From Aquidulcibacter paucihalophilus (GTDB lineage Bacteria > Pseudomonadota > Alphaproteobacteria > Caulobacterales > Caulobacteraceae), in the NCBI GenBank assembly GCA_030285985.1, contig CP127384.1, forward strand, positions 2,220,501 to 2,284,500: 64,000 nucleotides of DNA, read 5' to 3'. Shown here piece by piece: positions 52,582-61,859 of this stretch. The notes under the pieces were generated by a model. It did not search any database. It was not told where the DNA came from and saw nothing but the letters and a program-made list of their open reading frames with translations. Within the stretch, counting starts at the first letter, position 1. Every line of letters begins with the position of its first letter. Made by a program: the position numbers and the translations under genes.

Positions 52582-54015
52582 GTGTCCGAAACGCCCACGC
52601 CCCGTCTGAAGGTCTCCCGCGAGGGGATAGTCCTCATCAAGAGCTTTGAGGGCTTCCGTCCGCGCGCCGTACAGGACGAGGACGGCCGCTGGATCATCGG
52701 CTACGGCCACACCGCCTCAGCCCGCGAGGGCCTGACCGTCGCCGAGGCCGATGCCGAGCTCCTGTTGCAATACGATCTGATGCCGGTGGTGAAGGCGCTG
52801 AACGAACAGGTTCACAGCGCGCTGAACCAGCACCAGTTCGACGCCCTGGCCAGTTTCGCCGTCTCCGTCGGCGTCGACCGCTTCCTCGCCTCCGATGTCC
52901 TGCAAAGGCTCAATGAGGGCCATGCCGGCCAGGCCGCCGACGCGCTGATCGGCTGGCCCGAAGACGCCTCCGCCGACGCCCGCCTGCGCCGCCGGGCTGC
53001 CGAGCGCGCCCTGTTTGTCGCCGATCCGGCCTCCGCCGTCACCCTGGCCGAGCTGCTGGCCGCGCCCCTCCCGCCGCCGCCGGTCGAGGCTGCCGTCGCG
53101 CCCCGGCCCCCCGAACCCGAGCCCGAGGCCGAGGCAACCGCGCCTGACGCGCGGGCCGCGGCCCTGGCCACCCTGCTGGGGGAAGCGTCCGTCCTGCCCG
53201 AGGCCACACCGCCGCCGGCACCCGAACCCGCTGATCCCGAACCTGCCGAGGCCCCGGCGACGCCCGCCGCGGACGCCCCGGCGTTCCAGTCGGTGGATGC
53301 GGTGACGCGGGTCAATCTGAGCCGCTACTCGCCCTACGCCGCCGCCATCATCGGCCCCCTCCCCGGCTTCGCGCAGGCCGAGCCCGTCGCGGCACCGGTG
53401 CTGCAGCCGGTCTTCACCTTTGAAACGCCAACCGCGGCACCCGAGCCAGAGCCCCAGCCTGAGCCGGCCCCCGAGCCCAGGCACGAACCCGAACCCGAGC
53501 CCGAGCCGGAACCCGCGCCCGAGCCGGAGCCGGAGCCCCAGCCCGACCCGGAGCCGGTCACGGAGCCCACGCCCGTTACACCACTGGTCTCCGCCGCGCC
53601 GATCGCCTCGCCCTTCCCGGCGATGGACCCGGAACTGGTCCTGACGCCCGCCACCGAGGCCGATTTCGTCGAGCCCGAACGCCCCGTCTGGCCGTCGGAT
53701 CAGCGGGCCCCAGCGCCCGTGGACGAGGAAACCGTCCTCTTCGAGGACGAGCCCACCCTGTCGGTGCTGCGCCACGAGGTCGAACCGGCCGGCCCGCGCC
53801 GCTTCGACTGGAGCGAGACCGGCGCCTTTCTGATCATGGGCGTCACTGGACTGGCGGCCTGCGCTGCTTCGGCCGCCGCCTTCCGGCTGTCGATCGAACA
53901 GCCCTCCGACATGGGTGAGACCACCGTCCTCGGCTGGGTCCTTGCCCTGATCGGCATCATCTGCGTCGGCGTGTCGTCCTGGCACCTCTATGTGCGCTGG
54001 GGCAAGCCGGACTGA
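52582..54015 (+). CDS. GH24 lysozyme-like domain with acidic Pro-rich linker and C-terminal membrane helices
   Basis: 477 residues from the GTG at 52582; a TTG four codons earlier is also possible and no clear ribosome-binding site decides. Residues 14-150 resemble a phage-type GH24 muramidase: [25 protein letters not shown] and [16 protein letters not shown]. Glu23 and Asp32 match T4 residues 11 and 20, but the Thr26 position is Ile38. There follows a 200-residue Glu/Pro/Ala linker with repeated EPEPEP, then two membrane helices (about 414-436 and 449-470). There is no signal peptide, so the domain may stay cytoplasmic as a binding module. No phage genes are near. Confidence 0.78.
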   Translation: MSETPTPRLKVSREGIVLIKSFEGFRPRAVQDEDGRWIIGYGHTASAREGLTVAEADAELLLQYDLMPVVKALNEQVHSALNQHQFDALASFAVSVGVDRFLASDVLQRLNEGHAGQAADALIGWPEDASADARLRRRAAERALFVADPASAVTLAELLAAPLPPPPVEAAVAPRPPEPEPEAEATAPDARAAALATLLGEASVLPEATPPPAPEPADPEPAEAPATPAADAPAFQSVDAVTRVNLSRYSPYAAAIIGPLPGFAQAEPVAAPVLQPVFTFETPTAAPEPEPQPEPAPEPRHEPEPEPEPEPAPEPEPEPQPDPEPVTEPTPVTPLVSAAPIASPFPAMDPELVLTPATEADFVEPERPVWPSDQRAPAPVDEETVLFEDEPTLSVLRHEVEPAGPRRFDWSETGAFLIMGVTGLAACAASAAAFRLSIEQPSDMGETTVLGWVLALIGIICVGVSSWHLYVRWGKPD

Positions 54016-54052
54016 CTTTCCGGCGAGGGCGGGCGGTGCTAACCCCGCCCTT

Positions 54053-55216
54053 ATGAGCATTCCCAACGCCCCCCAATCGATGGAATTCGGCCTCGGCGAA
54101 AACGCCGACATGATCCGCGAGACCACCGCCCGCTGGGCGACCGACCGTCTGGCCCCCCTGGCCGCCGAGATCGACGAGACCAACGCCTTCAAGCGCGAGC
54201 TCTGGCCCGAGATGGGCGAACTGGGCCTGCACGGCGTCACCGTCGAGGAAGAGTACGGCGGCCTCGGCCTCGGCTATCTCGAACACGTCGTGGCCATGGA
54301 AGAGGTGTCCCGCGCCTCCGCCTCGATCGGTCTCGCCTACGGGGCCCACTCCAACCTGTGCGTCAACCAGATCCGCCGCTGGGGCACCGAGGCGCAGAAG
54401 CAGAAATACCTGCCCAAACTGATCTCCGGCGAGCACGTCGGCTCGCTCGCCATGTCCGAGGCCGGTTCGGGCTCCGACGTCATGTCGATGCGCACCCAGG
54501 CCCGCAAGGAAGGTGACCGCTATGTCCTGAACGGCACCAAATTCTGGATCACCAACGCCCCGCACGCCGAGACCCTGGTGGTCTACGCCCGCACCGGCGA
54601 AGGCAACGGCGGCGTCACCGCCTTCCTGATCGAGAAGGGCATGAAGGGCTTCAGCGTCTCGAAGAAGCTGGACAAGATGGGCATGCGCGGCTCGGACACC
54701 GCCGAACTGGTGTTCGAGGACTGCGAGGTCCCGGAAGAGAACGTCATGGGCCCGGTCGGCGGCGGTGCCGGCGTGTTGATGAGCGGCCTCGACTATGAGC
54801 GCGCCGTGCTGGCGGCCGGCCCTCTGGGCATCATGCAGGCCGCGCTCGACGTGGTGCTGCCCTACGTCCGCGAGCGCAAACAGTTCGGCAAGGCCATCGG
54901 CAGCTTCCAACTGATGCAGGCCAAGGTCGCCGACATGTACGTCGCCCTGAACAGCGCCCGCGCCTATGTCTATGCCGTGGCCCGCGCCTGCGACCAGGGC
55001 AAGACCACCCGCTACGACGCCGCCGGCGCCATCCTGCTGGCGTCCGAGAATGCGGTGAAGGTCAGCCTCGAGGCCGTCCAGGCCCTCGGCGGTGCCGGCT
55101 ATACGAAGGAGTGGCCGGTCGAACGGCTGGTCCGCGACGCCAAACTCTACGACATCGGCGCCGGGACGAACGAGATCCGGCGCTTCCTGATCGGGCGGGA
55201 ATTGCTGGGCAGCTGA
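54053..55216 (+). CDS. Isovaleryl-CoA dehydrogenase
   Basis: FAD enzyme of the third step of leucine degradation; it feeds 3-methylcrotonyl-CoA to the carboxylase encoded at 26170/29651. 387 residues from the ATG at 54053. Acyl-CoA dehydrogenase motifs: [60 protein letters not shown], and the C-terminal [20 protein letters not shown]. The catalytic base is Glu249 in [15 protein letters not shown], the position used by isovaleryl-CoA dehydrogenases (most other family members use a later glutamate). The other leucine genes are 23 kb away. Confidence 0.9.
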   Translation: MSIPNAPQSMEFGLGENADMIRETTARWATDRLAPLAAEIDETNAFKRELWPEMGELGLHGVTVEEEYGGLGLGYLEHVVAMEEVSRASASIGLAYGAHSNLCVNQIRRWGTEAQKQKYLPKLISGEHVGSLAMSEAGSGSDVMSMRTQARKEGDRYVLNGTKFWITNAPHAETLVVYARTGEGNGGVTAFLIEKGMKGFSVSKKLDKMGMRGSDTAELVFEDCEVPEENVMGPVGGGAGVLMSGLDYERAVLAAGPLGIMQAALDVVLPYVRERKQFGKAIGSFQLMQAKVADMYVALNSARAYVYAVARACDQGKTTRYDAAGAILLASENAVKVSLEAVQALGGAGYTKEWPVERLVRDAKLYDIGAGTNEIRRFLIGRELLGS

Positions 55217-55254
55217 CTCTTCCCAGCCGGCCGTTCGGTGTTACATTGAGGGTC

Positions 55255-55431
55255 ATGACGAAGTCCGCCGGACACTATTCGGGTTGGGTGAAGCGAAGCT
55301 CTGCAACGGGTCGCTTCACCGCTCCCATCGGACAAACGACCACTGGCAAGGGTTTTCGCGTTGTCGAGTTCGCACCCCCGGCACGTGTTCGGGAAGGCAA
55401 GCTGGCAGACGCTCTGAACAAGAAGAAATAG
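55255..55431 (+). CDS. Small basic protein of a two-gene accessory insert
   Basis: 58 residues from the ATG at 55255 with GAGGGTC upstream. Basic and Thr/Gly-rich (SGWVKRSSATGRFTAPIGQT, then TTGKGFRVVEFAPPARVREG). Not recognised; it could be a small DNA- or RNA-binding protein or an antitoxin-like partner. The next gene starts 10 nt after its stop and both read in one direction, so they form a unit. The pair lies between isovaleryl-CoA dehydrogenase and exoD, in a stretch of lower GC than its surroundings. Confidence 0.6.
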   Translation: MTKSAGHYSGWVKRSSATGRFTAPIGQTTTGKGFRVVEFAPPARVREGKLADALNKKK

Positions 55432-55441
55432 GGCTCTGCGG

Positions 55442-56065
55442 TTGTCTCGCGCCCCGAATGGATACCGGAAATCGGTGTTCATCAACGCACCATTCAGCGC
55501 TGACCGTCGCGACATTTTCAACGCCATCGTTTTTTCGGTCCAGGCCTGCGGTTTTGCTCCGCGCTGCGCCCGCGAGTTTGATGATGCTGGTCAGGTCAGG
55601 ATGGACAAGATCACCAGTCTCATCCGGGATTGCCGGCTCGGCATCCACGACATTTCCTTCATGGGACTGGATGACGGGGTACCGCGCTTCAATATGCCCT
55701 TCGAACTCGGCGTCTTCCTCGGCGCGTGTCGTTTTGCCGAGGGCTGGGTCGGGCGGAAGGCGTGCACCATCTTCGATAGCGAGCCATTTCGTTACCAGAG
55801 AGCTCTGTCTGATATAGCGGGGCAGGACATCCGGGCGCACAACTGCGATCCGAGGCAGGCGTCCGACGGGACGCGAGACTGGCTATCTCATCAGGTTCAG
55901 CGTCATGAGCGCGTTCCGGGCGCGGCCGCTATCTGGACCATGTACGAAGCATTCTGCGCAGACTTGCCCGGCCTGGCGGCTGCGGCTTTGCAGGAAGACG
56001 CCCAGCTGACATTTAACGAGCGTCGATATTTTGCCAGCGAATGGCTGGCCACCCGGCTGTCCTAG
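55442..56065 (+). CDS. TIR / nucleoside deoxyribosyltransferase-like protein
   Basis: 207 residues from a TTG start (AGGG 8 nt upstream). The first half is a Rossmann-like domain: SVFINAPFSADRRDIFNAIV, FAPRCAREFDDAGQVRMDKI, CRLGIHDISFMGLDDG and PRFNMPFELGVFLGACRF. Glu88 in NMPFELG is the best candidate for the catalytic or NAD-contacting glutamate of TIR/deoxyribosyltransferase folds. The second half (YQRALSDIAGQDIRAHNCDP, then TRDWLSHQVQRHER) is a family-specific helical part. Proteins of this kind appear mostly in accessory or defence-type loci. Function not established; NAD+ or nucleotide binding is inferred. GC in sampled rows is about 55-62%. Confidence 0.7.
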   Translation: MSRAPNGYRKSVFINAPFSADRRDIFNAIVFSVQACGFAPRCAREFDDAGQVRMDKITSLIRDCRLGIHDISFMGLDDGVPRFNMPFELGVFLGACRFAEGWVGRKACTIFDSEPFRYQRALSDIAGQDIRAHNCDPRQASDGTRDWLSHQVQRHERVPGAAAIWTMYEAFCADLPGLAAAALQEDAQLTFNERRYFASEWLATRLS

Positions 56066-56255
56066 GAACCGGTGCCCGGGTTCATCGGTTGCGCCTCCAC
56101 GGAAGAAGCCTGCCCACACCAGCCACAAGGGCAAGCCGGAGCACGTCAAAGCCTGAGCGGGTCGCTCGGGGTGCCGAGGATTGACGATTGTTAAGTGGCG
56201 CCGGGCTATCCTCATGCCTAGATCAAGTCACCCTTGACCGGACGCACCGTCGCCG

Positions 56256-56939
56256 ATGCCTGACTACGATTATCAGAGCGACACCCGGCCCTTCTCGCAG
56301 GTGATCGAGGACATCGGCGTCAAGGACGACCCGAGACTGTACCTCGGCGAGTTGGTCAACGCGTTCGGCGAGCGCGGCTTCGGCGCCCTCATGCTGTTCT
56401 TCGGCCTGTTGAGCGTCGCGATCGGCATCATTCCCGGAACGACCACCATCCTCGGTGCCCCGCTCCTCCTGATGGGCGTGCAGCTGGTCATCCGCCGCGA
56501 CCAGCTCTGGCTGCCGCGCTGGGCCCTGAGCCGCTGGATCGAGCGCGAGACCTACCGGGCGGGCGTGGCCCGGGTCCTCCCGCGCCTCCGGAAGATGGAG
56601 CGGCTGTCGAAACCGCGCCTCGAGGTGATGACCAGCGAGGTTTCGGAGGTGCTGATCGGCATCGCCACCGTCCTGCTGGCGGTCATTCTGGTCCTGCCCC
56701 TGTGGGGCGGGAACCTTGTGCCGGCGCTGATCATCTCGACCTTCGGCTTCGGCCTGTTGCAGAGGGACGGCCTGGCCATCCTGATCGGCTGGAGCGCGAT
56801 CGCCCTGATCGGCGTCGCGGCCCTGATCTTCTGGCTGGCCTGGACCTGGGTGTCGCCCTATCTGCTGCCCTTCTGGGCCTGGCTCAACGGCCTGCTGCCG
56901 GATGCCTGGGCCTGGCTGACGGGTCTGTTCGGCGGCTGA
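56256..56939 (+). CDS. exoD: ExoD-family exopolysaccharide-related membrane protein
   Basis: 227 residues. The cytoplasmic start is followed by hydrophobic segments: FGALMLFFGLLSVAIGIIPG, then the ExoD signature TTTILGAPLLLMGVQLVIRR followed by DQLWLPRWALSRW, and two or three helices in the C-terminal half (LIGIATVLLAVILVLPLWGG and others). The family was named from rhizobial exopolysaccharide mutants; its biochemical role is unclear. The 190 nt between the accessory pair and this gene show no clear feature. It ends 25 nt before the convergent flaF. Confidence 0.88.
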   Translation: MPDYDYQSDTRPFSQVIEDIGVKDDPRLYLGELVNAFGERGFGALMLFFGLLSVAIGIIPGTTTILGAPLLLMGVQLVIRRDQLWLPRWALSRWIERETYRAGVARVLPRLRKMERLSKPRLEVMTSEVSEVLIGIATVLLAVILVLPLWGGNLVPALIISTFGFGLLQRDGLAILIGWSAIALIGVAALIFWLAWTWVSPYLLPFWAWLNGLLPDAWAWLTGLFGG

Positions 56940-56964
56940 GGCGGAGGCGCCGCCCCCGGACGGA

Positions 56965-57333
56965 TCAGGCCGCCTCTTGCGCGCCCGGCCCCGCAAGGCC
57001 CTGCATGATCATCCGGTTGATGTCGATCAGGGCTTCAAAATCATCCTCGCCACGCATGATCGCCGACGAATGACGGCTGACGAACAGGCTGATCGAGATG
57101 ATCTGGGCCTTCAGGCCCGCATTCATGCTGTTGTTCGGGTCGGAGCAGTCTGTCGCCAGGGCCGACCACAGCCGGCGGTTCCAGTCCAGGGCATCGATCC
57201 GCGCGGCGATTTCCGACGGGTCGAGCGCCGAGGCCTGCATCAGAGCCCGGGTGACCTGCCCGAAAAGCCGATACTCCGTCTCACGCGGAGTTTCAGCCCT
57301 CGAGGCTGCGGTCTTGTACGCCTGCAGCGACAT
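56965..57333 (-). CDS. flaF: Flagellin-synthesis regulator FlaF
   Basis: 122 residues from the ATG at 57331-57333 (AAGAAGG upstream); a start eight codons earlier would lie deeper in flbT. The family pattern is complete: [56 protein letters not shown] and the conserved hydrophobic [20 protein letters not shown]. In Caulobacter FlaF opposes FlbT and promotes flagellin synthesis and secretion. It overlaps the end of flbT by 41 bp, consistent with coupled expression. Flagellin genes are not in the window. Confidence 0.95.
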   Translation of the reverse strand: MSLQAYKTAASRAETPRETEYRLFGQVTRALMQASALDPSEIAARIDALDWNRRLWSALATDCSDPNNSMNAGLKAQIISISLFVSRHSSAIMRGEDDFEALIDINRMIMQGLAGPGAQEAA

Positions 57334-57715
57334 TCGCCAGACCTTCTTCATATTCAACGAGTTTACGCGCCGCCATCAGCGCCTTGTAGTATTCGCGTGC
57401 CATCACATGGCGGGAAGCCGCCACGCAGGCGGCCAGAATTTCGGGATTGCGGGACGCCCCCATGAACTCGCTCAGCCGCAGGGCGAACTCGTCATAGACC
57501 TTACCCGCCGCCGTCTCGTCCAGGTACATCATCATGACCGGGAAATAGACGCGCTTGGCCGGGGTGTTGGCGTCCTCGGGCTGGAGAATGTCCTTCTCGC
57601 GCAGCACCGACGCCTTGTTCTGCAGAATCAGCACGCCGCGGCGGTCGCCGTTCTGGACGACGGCGCCGTTGAGGACGAATTTCTCGCCGGGCTTCAAAGA
57701 AAGCTTGAGCGGCAT
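57293..57715 (-). CDS. flbT: Flagellin mRNA regulator FlbT
   Basis: 140 residues, normal length. The opening [20 protein letters not shown], then [20 protein letters not shown] and [20 protein letters not shown], are family signatures. In Caulobacter FlbT binds the 5' region of fljK flagellin mRNA and destabilises it until the hook is complete. flaF follows with a 41-bp overlap. Upstream, the divergent spacer to the acidic-protein gene contains GGTTAACC (57774-57781), a possible CtrA-type half-site. Confidence 0.95.
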   Translation of the reverse strand: MPLKLSLKPGEKFVLNGAVVQNGDRRGVLILQNKASVLREKDILQPEDANTPAKRVYFPVMMMYLDETAAGKVYDEFALRLSEFMGASRNPEILAACVAASRHVMAREYYKALMAARKLVEYEEGLANVAAGVQDRSLEG

Positions 57716-57773
57716 TTGAGAGAGCGTCTCCTGACAGGCTCCCGACGACGATAGGAAGCCGGGACCAAACGCA

Positions 57774-57784
57774 GCCTAAATGAA
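57774..57784 (-). promoter_or_regulatory. Possible CtrA half-site upstream of flbT
   Basis: The palindrome GGTTAACC followed by ATC contains TTAACCAT, a form of the CtrA half-site used in Caulobacter. It lies about 60 bp upstream of flbT and 100 bp upstream of the gene at 57883. The full TTAA-N7-TTAA pair is not present, so support is weak. Confidence 0.3.
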
Positions 57785-57882
57785 CGTGGTTAACCATCTA
57801 TTGTGCGGCGTCGCCGACGCGAGCGGCTGTGCGGAACATCGGACAGGCACCGGGCGTTGCTCTTCCAGCAGGAGACGACACC

Positions 57883-58329
57883 ATGCCCGGGATCGACGGC
57901 TATTCAGACGACCAGGCCCAGTCCGAGGTCTATGACGAGACCCACATCGACGATGAGGGCGATGGCGACATCCTGCCGGATGAAGCCGAGCTGGTTCTGG
58001 ACGTCACCCAGATGGCCGGCGATGCGGACGAAGAGCCGTTCGACGAAGACGCCGTGGACGATCTGGACGAGGTTCAGGGCGCGTCCGGCATCGAGGCTGA
58101 GGCCGACGCCCTGCTGGGCGTGGAAGGCGAACGCCTGACCGAGATCGACGGCGAGAGCGCCGGCGGACGCGGCCCGGACGAGGTCGAGCTCGTCTATTCC
58201 GGCCTCATGCGCAATGCCCGCGGTGCCCAGGCCAGCGCGGCCCACTGGGAAGCCAAGACCCTTTCAGACGATGACATCGCCGACCTCGGCTACGGCCCCG
58301 ACGGCAATGACGATCACACCGCAAAATAA
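57883..58329 (+). CDS. Very acidic hypothetical protein
   Basis: 148 residues from the ATG at 57883, with CAGGAG upstream. Asp and Glu make up about a third of the first 100 residues (DDEGDGDILPDEAELVLDV), with almost no basic residues. The end is less acidic and looks folded: DEVELVYSGLMRNARGAQAS, then AHWEAKTLSDDDIADLGYGP. The YSGLMRNARGAQAS block may be a short conserved motif. Not recognised. It is followed after 10 nt by another small gene, so the two form a unit. The N-terminal part may be a disordered charged tail. Confidence 0.7.
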   Translation: MPGIDGYSDDQAQSEVYDETHIDDEGDGDILPDEAELVLDVTQMAGDADEEPFDEDAVDDLDEVQGASGIEAEADALLGVEGERLTEIDGESAGGRGPDEVELVYSGLMRNARGAQASAAHWEAKTLSDDDIADLGYGPDGNDDHTAK

Positions 58330-58339
58330 GGAGGGCGAC

Positions 58340-58555
58340 ATGACGGCTCACACCGACCACACCCCGCCGTCCCCGCGCGACGACTGCGATCCCGAGACCC
58401 CGCACGCCCGCAAGGCCGCGCGCGAAACCGGCAAGCCGGACCAGCTGCGCGAGGCCGCCCGGGATTCTGAAGACCGTCAGGAGGCCCTGCTGGACGAAGG
58501 CCTCGAAGAGACCTTCCCCGCCAGCGACCCGGTGTCCGCCAAGCGGATTACCTGA
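58340..58555 (+). CDS. Small hydrophilic protein with ETFPASDP motif
   Basis: 71 residues from the ATG at 58340, with an AAGGAGGG ribosome-binding site, the best Shine-Dalgarno in this region. Highly charged; the C-terminal block LLDEGLEETFPASDPVSAKR is a recurrent motif in small alphaproteobacterial proteins of unknown role. It is co-directional with the acidic gene 10 nt upstream and convergent with cysS, 6 nt away. Probably cytoplasmic and partly disordered. Confidence 0.75.
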   Translation: MTAHTDHTPPSPRDDCDPETPHARKAARETGKPDQLREAARDSEDRQEALLDEGLEETFPASDPVSAKRIT

Positions 58556-58561
58556 CGGACG

Positions 58562-59971
58562 TCAGGTCTTCACCCGCCAGGTCGCGCCCTGGGGCCCGTC
58601 CATGACCACGACGTTCAGCGCATTGAGCCGGTCGCGAATGCGGTCCGCCTCGGGCCAGTCCTTGGCCGCACGGGCCGTGGCGCGCTGTTCCAGAAGGCCT
58701 TCGACCTCCGTCCGGAGATCGCTGGACACCTCCCCTTCCAGCCATTCCGCCGGATTGGCCTGAAGCACGCCGAGGATCGCCCCGGCCGCGACCAGTTCGC
58801 CCTTGGCGCGGGCCACGACGCCGTGGTCGCCCGCGGTCATGGCGCGCTCGATCTCGCTGGACAGGGCGAACAGGCTCGCCATGGCGCCCGGCGTGTTGAT
58901 GTCGTCCTCGATCGCCTTGAGGAAGTCCTCGGGCGGCTCGTCGCCGTTGGCCTCGACCCCGGCGGCGCGATGCAGCGCGCCGTAAAGCCGGTCCAGCGCC
59001 TTGCGGCTCTGGTCCAGCAACGCCTGGTTCCAGTCCAGCGGCTGGCGATAGTGGGCGCTCAGGAGGGCCCAGCGCACCACCTCCCCCGGCATCGCCTTCA
59101 CCAGATCGTGCAGCAGCAGGACGTTGCCGATCGACTTGGACATCTTCTCGGCGTCGACCGTCAGGAAGCCATTGTGCATCCAGTAGCGGCTGTACTCCGC
59201 GTGGGCGTCCGGCGAATGGGCGTGGCCGTGGGCGCAGACGCCCTGGGCGATCTCGTTCTCATGGTGCGGAAACACCAGGTCGATGCCGCCGCCGTGGATG
59301 TCGATCGGCAGGCCCAGCGTCTCCTCGATCATGGCTGAGCATTCGATATGCCAGCCCGGACGCCCCGCGCCCCAGGGCGACGGCCAGGACGGCTCGCCCT
59401 CTTTCGAAGGCTTCCACAGCACGAAGTCGTGCGGATTCTTCTTGTAGGGCGCGACCTCGACGCGGGCCCCGGCGATCATGTCGTCGAGGTTGCGGCCCGA
59501 CAGGCGGCCGTAGGTCTCATAGGACGAGACATCGAACAGCACATGGCCCTCGGCGGCATAGGCGCAGCCCTGGTCCATGATCGCGCCGATCTGTTTCACG
59601 ATCGCGTCCATATGGTCGGTGACGTGGGGCGCGATGTCCGGCGGCGAGACGTTCAGCCGGCTCATGTCCTCCAGATAGGCGGCCTCGTAGCGGGCGGTGA
59701 CCTCGCCGATCGGCGTGCCCTCGCGGGCTGCCTTCGCATTGATCTTGTCATCCACGTCGGTGACGTTGCGGGCGTAGATCACCTGGTCAGCGCCGTACTG
59801 GCGGCGCAGCAGCCGCACGAGCACGTCGAACACCACCGGCGGGCGCGCATTGCCGATGTGGGCATAGTCATAAACCGTCGGGCCGCAGACATAGAGCGTC
59901 ACCCGGTCCGGATCTCGCGGGGTGAACACACGCTTTTCGCGGTGCAGGGTGTCGTGGATGGTCAGCGGCAT
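58562..59971 (-). CDS. cysS: Cysteinyl-tRNA synthetase
   Basis: Charges tRNA-Cys; monomeric class Ia enzyme. 469 residues from the ATG at 59969-59971 (MPLTIHDTLHREKRVFTPRD); the frame extends 30 codons upstream without a site. VTLYVCGPTVYDYAHIGNAR holds the zinc cysteine and the HIGH motif. GWHIECSAMIEETLGLPIDI and FPHHENEIAQ add further zinc ligands, and DAEKMSKSIGNV is the KMSKS loop. The C-terminal anticodon-binding bundle is complete. It is divergent from folE with a 92-bp spacer. Confidence 0.97.
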   Translation of the reverse strand: MPLTIHDTLHREKRVFTPRDPDRVTLYVCGPTVYDYAHIGNARPPVVFDVLVRLLRRQYGADQVIYARNVTDVDDKINAKAAREGTPIGEVTARYEAAYLEDMSRLNVSPPDIAPHVTDHMDAIVKQIGAIMDQGCAYAAEGHVLFDVSSYETYGRLSGRNLDDMIAGARVEVAPYKKNPHDFVLWKPSKEGEPSWPSPWGAGRPGWHIECSAMIEETLGLPIDIHGGGIDLVFPHHENEIAQGVCAHGHAHSPDAHAEYSRYWMHNGFLTVDAEKMSKSIGNVLLLHDLVKAMPGEVVRWALLSAHYRQPLDWNQALLDQSRKALDRLYGALHRAAGVEANGDEPPEDFLKAIEDDINTPGAMASLFALSSEIERAMTAGDHGVVARAKGELVAAGAILGVLQANPAEWLEGEVSSDLRTEVEGLLEQRATARAAKDWPEADRIRDRLNALNVVVMDGPQGATWRVKT

Positions 59972-60063
59972 AGTGAGGCGGCAGCTTTCAGTTTTCTTGC
60001 AGGACGGACCCGCCGTCCCATATAGCGGTCCTGCTGCACAAGCGAACAGCGTCGAGATCAAGA

Positions 60064-60681
60064 ATGAGCGTCATCCCCGTCAAGCCGGTTCTGGTCGGCG
60101 ACAGCGCCCCTGCCGGGCGTCCGAGCCGCGAGGAGGCCCTCAAGGCCGTCCGCACCCTGCTGGCCTGGGCGGGCGACGATCCCGATCGCGAGGGCCTGCG
60201 CGACACGCCCAAGCGGGTGGTCGACGCCTATAGCGAGTGGTTCGACGGCTATGACGCCGATCCGGCCAAGGAGCTGTCGCGGACGTTCGAGGACGTCCAG
60301 GGCTATGACGACATGGTCCTGCTGCGCGACATCGAGGTGGAGAGCCACTGCGAGCACCACATGGCCCCGTTCCTCGGCAAGGCCTATGTCGCCTACATCC
60401 CGCAGGAGAAGGTCGTCGGCATCTCCAAGCTGGCGCGCGTGGTCGAGATCTTCGCCCGCCGCCTGCAGACCCAGGAAACCCTGACCCAACTGATCGCCGA
60501 AGCCATCGAATCAAACCTGCAGCCGGCCGGCGTCGCCATCATGATCGACGCCGAACACCAGTGCATGACGACTCGCGGCGTGCATCACCGCCACGTTTCA
60601 ACCATCACCACCCGGTTCACTGGCGTCTTCAAGACCGACGCGGCGCTGAAGGATCGCTTCCTGAAGCTTGCGAAGGGCTGA
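60064..60681 (+). CDS. folE: GTP cyclohydrolase I
   Basis: First enzyme of tetrahydrofolate synthesis (GTP to dihydroneopterin triphosphate). 205 residues. The zinc-binding and active-site residues are in [20 protein letters not shown] and [20 protein letters not shown]. The central [20 protein letters not shown] and the N-terminal [19 protein letters not shown] are diagnostic of type IA. Divergent from cysS. The downstream exbD pair begins 161 nt later with no clear terminator between, only short stem-loops. Confidence 0.97.
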   Translation: MSVIPVKPVLVGDSAPAGRPSREEALKAVRTLLAWAGDDPDREGLRDTPKRVVDAYSEWFDGYDADPAKELSRTFEDVQGYDDMVLLRDIEVESHCEHHMAPFLGKAYVAYIPQEKVVGISKLARVVEIFARRLQTQETLTQLIAEAIESNLQPAGVAIMIDAEHQCMTTRGVHHRHVSTITTRFTGVFKTDAALKDRFLKLAKG

Positions 60682-60842
60682 TCCGCTCGCCTGAAAGGCG
60701 TATTTGGAACAATCCCGGGGCTATGGAACCCCAACCGGACTGAACCCGCTTTACAAGGCGGTTCCGGGACGCCAAGAGACGAACCGAACGTCATAGCTTG
60801 CGCTCGCCGCGATCGCGTCGGGCCCGATGGAGAGAGTGACAC

Positions 60843-61283
<441 letters not shown>

Positions 61284-61308
61284 GCGCCACGCCGCGCTGA
61301 ACGACCAG

Positions 61309-61337
61309 AGGCCGCGTCCGACAGGGCGCGGCCTTTC
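61309..61337 (+). terminator. Terminator between the two exbD paralogues
   Basis: An 8-bp stem AGGCCGCG (61309-61316) / CGCGGCCT (61327-61334) with a 10-nt loop is followed by TTT. It suggests the two exbD genes are separate transcription units despite being adjacent. Confidence 0.65.
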
Positions 61338-61406
61338 TCGTGGCCGCCATGAAAAGGGCGCCGACAGGGCTGGAACTGTCCCGATCAACCACGGGAGAGA
61401 CCGGTC

Positions 61407-61841
61407 ATGGGTGCACAACTTTCCGGCCCCGCCGGCCAGGGTGGCAGGACCATTGAGCAGAACGCGGACATCAACGTCACGCCGTTCGTCGACATCATGC
61501 TCGTGCTGCTGATCATCTTCATGGTCGCCGCCCCCATGGCGACCGTATCCCTGAAGCTGGATTTGCCGCCGCCCGTCCCCGGAACGATCCCGGAGCCGAA
61601 AGAGCCCGTCTACGTCACCATCCAAAGGTCTGGCGATCTCTTCATCGCCGACAGGGCCACGACGATGGAGACCCTTTCGGCCGATGTCTGCGCGGCCGCC
61701 GGAGGAGAGCACTGCAGGGAGCAGCGGATATTTGTCCGCGCCCAGCCGGAGGTCACTTACGACCAGTTCATGGCCGTCATGAACGCCCTGCAGGCCAGCG
61801 GCTTCCTGCAGGTGGGCTTGCTCAACGAAGACATCGAATAG
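61407..61841 (+). CDS. ExbD paralogue 2 of a tandem pair
   Basis: 144 residues; it starts MGAQLSGPAGQGGRTIEQNA, keeps the same membrane helix as paralogue 1 and ends LNEDIE. The periplasmic half differs: LDLPPPVPGTIPEPKEPVYV, SGDLFIADRATTMETLSADV and CAAAGGEHCREQRIFVRAQP. The C-terminus VTYDQFMAVMNALQASGFLQ is again close. It most likely arose by tandem duplication with later divergence in the periplasmic ligand region. Both extra ExbDs have two cysteines around the same position (AVATDCREE or GGEHCREQ). Confidence 0.92.
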   Translation: MGAQLSGPAGQGGRTIEQNADINVTPFVDIMLVLLIIFMVAAPMATVSLKLDLPPPVPGTIPEPKEPVYVTIQRSGDLFIADRATTMETLSADVCAAAGGEHCREQRIFVRAQPEVTYDQFMAVMNALQASGFLQVGLLNEDIE

Positions 61842-61859
61842 GGCCTGACGACCGGCGCG

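Noticed and set aside
52717..54240. 507-codon minus-strand frame with Gly/Leu repeats
   Set aside because: It is the complement of the EP-repeat linker of the GH24 protein; the repeats come from the codon pattern of the real gene.
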